Origin: Macrostomum hystrix
Lineage: Eukaryota; Platyhelminthes; Macrostomidae
NCBI GenBank assembly: GCA_950097015.1
Contig: CATNEN010000029.1
Coordinates: 496,001-560,000 of the forward strand
Length of the DNA stretch: 64,000 nucleotides
Reading direction: 5' to 3'
Shown piece by piece: positions 59,850 to 64,000 of this stretch. The translations under genes and the position numbers were made by a program. How positions within the stretch are numbered: position 1 is the first letter of the stretch; every line of letters begins with the position of its first letter. The notes beneath the pieces are model-generated. The model worked only from the letters and a program-made list of their open reading frames with translations, was not told the origin of the DNA and ran no database searches.

Positions 59850-60216
59850 CAAGTGCATCATGTGCCCAGTACCAAAACGCCAGGCACAGACCCTGTTGCC
59901 CATAATCCAGGCCCACGTTCAACCTGGTACCCGCATCATAACGGATGGCTAGAAAGTGTATTATGCTGCATTGCCCAATCACACCTTCGTCAACCATTGG
60001 TTGAACTTTGTCAACCCAGGGGACCCAACGGTGCACACTAACCTGATAGAGGGCACCTGGGCTCACACAAAGCGCAAATTCCGCCAGATGTATGGAACAA
60101 GGGACTCCCTGTTCGAGATGCACCTACAGGAATACCTGTGGTGCAGTTTCTGTGCCCAGTGCTTACATGCTTCCTATGGTATGTTGCCCAGTAATATCCA
60201 CTTTAAAAGAAGCTAA
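59850..60216 (+). pseudogene. Merlin (IS1595/ISXO2-like) transposase fragment with a nonsense codon
   Basis: From about 59860 the frame reads PVPKRQAQTLLPIIQAHVQP, then RIITDG with the second catalytic Asp. Next comes TAG at 59950-59952, where the family normally has Trp, then KVYYAALPNHTFVNHWLNFV, VHTNLIEGTWAHTKRKF with the catalytic Glu, and a C-terminal end at 60216. The order D, NH(S/W), HTN-IEG-W matches the ISXO2-like domain of Merlin DNA transposons. The N-terminal part with the first Asp is missing. A dead copy. Confidence 0.82.
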
Positions 60217-60471
60217 CAATCAACCTGGCATTCGTCCTTGTTAAATTTGTTATTCCCACTCATTATTCATTACTGAAATTACTTGCAGTTTTGTTTTCCA
60301 AAAAGAAAATAATTTAAGAAACTAAATGACACATGCCAACAAAGGATATATATAAACAAGCTTTGCAATACATATGTATTACATTATAAGTAATAGACAT
60401 GGGCCATAGGGCAAAAGGGTAATATTTGTGACACTAACTGGCTGCAACCATAGGCAAAGTCTAATAGTGAT

Positions 60472-60479
60472 ATTTTACA
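60472..60479. other. Left target-site duplication of the hAT element
   Basis: ATTTTACA, repeated exactly at 61771-61778. Confidence 0.93.
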
Positions 60480-61770
60480 CAGTGTTGGGCAACCTTCCGG
60501 CACTTCCGGCACTTTTTGTGCCGGAAGTTACTGTTTTTTAAAGCGGCACTTTTTTCCGGTTCTTTTTTTTGTAGTGCCGGACTAGGGTATCGGAAGTTAC
60601 TTTTTGTTAAGTCCGGTACTTCCGGCACTTTTTTAAATGCAGAGAAAAAAAGAGAAAGAAAGTAAAGAAAACATACAAATTGAAAGAATTTTCATATCAT
60701 CAGTTCATAATGTCGTAAGAAATGCCGAGAAATTTCGAATTTTATTTAGTTGGTGAATTTTAACAACTTTTTGGTTCTTTAAAAAATTAAATTTTTAATT
60801 CGAGCAAAGCGAGCACCTCTTGCCGACGCGACACTAAACCGCCTTGTACTACTTCGCGGCAACAGGCATTTGATGTGAATTGTGACAACATGACTGTCTA
60901 TATCTAGCTTTTACACTAGTGCTAAAGCTTTCAAGTTTAAATTACGGGGGTTCCTTTTAAGAAGCATGCAAACTTTTTTTCTCAGCTGTTAACCTAGGCT
61001 AAATTGTCTAAATGTCAAAGTAGTTTTTTCAGGGCTTAAAAGGTTATTGAATTAATAAAGGTAATTATCAGCAGGGCAGCAGCGCCACTAGAGCTACTCT
61101 TTCCACCTTTTTAGAGTTGTCACTTTATGTCATTAGTTTGTAAGACTTGTGTTGTTAGTTATTCAGTGGTGTGATTGAGGCGCGAATATGAGATTTCTGA
61201 GGGCAGGCTCGAATTATCGTCAAACAGAGGCGCAATTTTTCAATTTTCGAATTTTCATTTTTTACTGATCACGTTTAGTCTATTTGCGCACGCTTTATTC
61301 AAATTTAAACTTAATGTAATGTTATGGTGTAAAATACATGCAAATCTAATTTTTTTTCAGCTTTTTTAGTTGCGCAGGCCAAACTTTTGAGTGGTAATTG
61401 GTAAAGTTCTGCCATAGCAAGGATTGAACCTTAGTGCTGGAAAAAGAAGCAAAAACCATAAAAATATAGGTTTTCAGAAATTAATTTTTCGTTTTCAATA
61501 ATTTCATTTAATCATTTTCCACTTGGTTTTACTCTAGACAAGTTGGCAGTTGCAAAGGCATGTTATTATTGGTTTTTTAATAATAAAAACATAATTAAGC
61601 CCTTCTTTAACACGCGATTTTTCAAAAGTAGAAAGTACCGGTGCCGAAGAACTGGAAGTTACTTTTATTTTCGAGTGCCGGTACCGGAACTACTACCGGA
61701 AGTTACTTTCTTTAGAACCGGTAGTTACTTGACCGGAAGTTACTTTTTTAAAGTAACTTGCCCAACACTG
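60480..61770. mobile_element. Non-autonomous hAT element (1291 bp)
   Basis: The ends are CAGTGTTGGGCAA and TTGCCCAACACTG, exact inverted repeats of the hAT type, flanked by a perfect 8-bp duplication ATTTTACA. Subterminal regions on both sides are crowded with GGAAGTTACTT and CCGGTAC/CCGGCAC motifs, probable transposase-binding repeats. The AT-rich core has no hAT transposase frame, so it would have to be moved in trans. Confidence 0.93.
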
Positions 61771-61778
61771 ATTTTACA
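61771..61778. other. Right target-site duplication of the hAT element
   Basis: ATTTTACA, identical to 60472-60479. Confidence 0.93.
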
Positions 61779-63410
61779 TGCTGGCAATTCAGCTGGCCAA
61801 CAACTAGACTTGAAGGCACATTCTCACTACAAGTGTGAAATTATAAAAAACAGACCAGAACACAATATAAATTACTATAATTGATTAGAAATCGATTACC
61901 AATTATTTTTCTTTTGGGTGATAAAAGAACATACTTCTAAGCCTTAAAAATAGTAAAAAATGCTTACAATTTAACTAAATACAATACTGCCAATATCTCA
62001 TATCTCCTTGAATCCTTAATAGATGATGATTATTAATTTGATTTATCATTCTATATCCTCAATATCTCAACTTAAATATAGTCAACTTTTAATACTATAA
62101 ATGTATTATTTATGTATTTTCAATTGGCGTTTGATTATTCATCTGGTTAACTGAGTTATAACTTATAACTAAGTTATAAGGGGTTGTAGCGCTACCACGA
62201 GAACCTCTATCATCATACATGCGCAACCTCCCAAATCTTAGCCGGCTGTGTGACTTAGTTTTTGCTCTATTTATGACTTAGTCTGCTCTCATTTGCGACT
62301 TAGTTCGTTTCATTGCTCTATTTATGACTTAGTTTGCTCTCATTTGCTCTCTTTTTCTCTCCCCTTTTTCCTTTTCTTCACGCCTTCCTTTTTTGTCCCT
62401 TGGTCCCCCCTTTGATTTTTTTGCGCTTGGTCAATTGGTTTTTGCAATTTACCTTGCTTGGCCCTCGTTTCACCCAGCCGGTTTGGCCAGGTCGGCCGGG
62501 TGTTGCACATGTATGTCTATCATTTGTAAGATAAAATAATTAACAAGCTGCAAAAGGACAGTCATTCAGATTTGAAGTTTGTGTCTCAAATTATTTTTGC
62601 TTATCAGCTAATTAAAAAAATTTAAAACCTTTTCCAGAAATTTGGTTGTTTCAGGGACTAACTTGGTTCAAGGGTATAGTTTGGTCTTTGTGAGGTCAAG
62701 ACTCAAGATGGCTCTCAGCAGGGCAAGAGTGGTCTTTGGGAGGATTGTTGCTCCTGCTTGTTGAAAAGGGAGAAATTAAGTCCTTGGGTGGTTAACCATG
62801 TAACTGGACGAATAATCAAACTACCTTTTCAATTATATTAATGTAGGCCCACCATCCATCCTATTTACCCCTTACTATATACTAAAAATGTCTACAAAAT
62901 AATTATTTAGCTTTGACTTTAAAATGCTAGCTAGGCCTAAAGCACAAATTCTAAATATTTCAATCAGTTACAGTCATAGTTTTGGGCACAGTTAATTGCT
63001 GAATGAAAAAATCTTACTAATGTTGCTGAAGAAAACAATTAGGGCCTAAGCCCTAAGGTTAAGACAAAAAGTACCTAAAAGAAAACATTAACAAAAAAAA
63101 TTAAAAATTGCTCCTAAACTAGAGATTCTAACTTACATGAATAAATTTAGCATTATCTATCCTAGTTCTAGTTCTGAACAATGTCAAGGTAGATAATCTG
63201 TGTCAGTCAGAGAGCTAACATGATAAAGAAGAGCTGCTAGGCCTAGGCCTAGAAATACTTAGGCCTAAGGCAATCTTGCAGTTTTGCATGTTTAATTTTT
63301 TTAAATTTTAAATTGTTTCAGACAGCAACATAACGAAACACAACATAACAAAATGCAACAGGAGACAACAAGAGACAGTCAGACACATGCTAGAAACCTC
63401 AGAGTCTGCA
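61779..63410. other. AT-rich intergenic DNA
   Basis: No supported gene. At 62.25-62.35 kb there is an imperfect tandem repeat (GCTCTATTTATGACTTAGT, two to three copies), and AGGCCTA motifs are frequent from 62.8 to 63.3 kb. Confidence 0.55.
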
Positions 63411-63414
63411 CCAA

Positions 63415-63891
63415 TTACACGGGGTAGTAGTGAGCCACCCAGAATAGAAGATTCCCGAAGATCTTCCATGGGAAGCACCGGCACCAGAGAAACTCTTCTA
63501 GGTGTGTCTCGAATAGCACCTTTGATGTTCCATGCATCTGTATGGACCACAGTCTGGCCTTGACATGGGCCGATGTGCCTTCAATGGTGTTGGTATGGAC
63601 CATTGGATTGTTGGGGTCCACAAAGTTGAGCCAGTGATTGACAGTCACATGGTTTGCCACTTGCCAGTTGGTTGGCTTGATGATCCGATGGTCCATGATG
63701 ATCCGACTGCCAAGAAGCACATGACGGGCAATTATTTGCAGAAGAGTTGCCGCCAACCTGTCCCGAACAGCCACCATCATGCAGCAGTTGGAACCACACT
63801 CAATCATCCCGAGCACCCACTGCCCAAATGATGTGTAACACGTTCTGGCACCATTTTGAAAATAAAAATAATTAAATGTGCGAAACTGCAA
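63415..63891 (-). pseudogene. Second Merlin transposase fragment
   Basis: The minus-strand frame reads GQWVLGMIECGSNCCMMVAV, RDRLAATLLQIIARHV, RIIMDHRI (second Asp), VTVNHWLNFVDPNNPMVHTN and IEGTSAHVKARL (Glu present), ending FETHLEEFLWC. It is open over about 150 codons. The usual Trp after DG is lost (DHRI) and IEG-W has become IEGTS. The N-terminal DNA-binding part and first Asp are not seen; the right window edge is close. It resembles the copy at 59.9 kb, so the two are probably one family. Confidence 0.8.
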
Positions 63892-64000
63892 AATTGCCAG
63901 GCCTAATACTAGAGTAAGTTTAGTGCAATGATTTATTGCATTTAAGTATTATATGCATTCTAATACTTTCAGTTAAAGTTATAGGCATTTTTTAAATTAA

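Noticed and set aside
61543-61884. 113-codon plus-strand frame
   Set aside because: It runs across the right end of the hAT element into flanking DNA and is made of the subterminal repeats.

Overview
This is nuclear DNA of an animal. The genes are split by GT..AG introns, use the standard code, have GC-rich exons in AT-rich surroundings, and include a five-pass prominin, a TBL1/ebi co-repressor subunit and an axonemal dynein light chain. Ty3/Gypsy, hAT and Merlin elements plus several tRNA-headed SINEs support a metazoan. A spiralian, possibly a free-living flatworm, is my guess from the Gypsy and Merlin content and the extreme tandem-repeat load; nothing here proves it. By my count about 30 kb of the 64 kb (roughly 48%) is tandem repeat with 16-36 bp units, almost every array having its own sequence.

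Layout: 1-1986, 23-bp minisatellite; 1987-6520, a decayed Ty3/Gypsy element with both LTRs; 6695-7227 (-), first two exons of an unrecognised gene running off the left side; 7.45-8.33 kb, 32-bp array; 9.18-22.7 kb, a 13.5-kb array of a 30-bp unit with higher-order structure; 23.0-24.5 kb (+), exon-like blocks with broken frames; 27,889-34,633 (+), a complete nine-exon TBL1 gene whose long introns are packed with private minisatellites; 35.3-37.1 kb, two more arrays; 37,566-38,853 (-), a complete three-exon DNAL4; 40,048-40,335 (-), a small single-pass proline-rich protein; 40.6-41.9 and 42.7-46.2 kb, two large arrays; 46.6 kb, a SINE; 47.87-47.99 kb, a short 36-bp repeat with three perfect CRE palindromes; 48,216-59,453 (-), a nine-exon prominin whose introns also hold private minisatellites; 59.85-60.2 kb, a dead Merlin transposase; 60,480-61,770, a non-autonomous hAT with perfect 8-bp target duplications; 63.4-63.9 kb (-), a second Merlin transposase fragment.

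The genes do not form an operon or pathway: TBL1 is nuclear, DNAL4 axonemal and prominin a protein of plasma-membrane protrusions and cilia. What unites the window is its repeat architecture. Arrays fill introns almost from donor to acceptor while splice sites and reading phases stay intact, and two arrays about 3 kb apart share a core and a chimeric junction unit. Small indels are concentrated in the first 24 kb (left half of the big array, LTRs, Gypsy pol, the candidate gene), so some broken frames there may be assembly error rather than biology.
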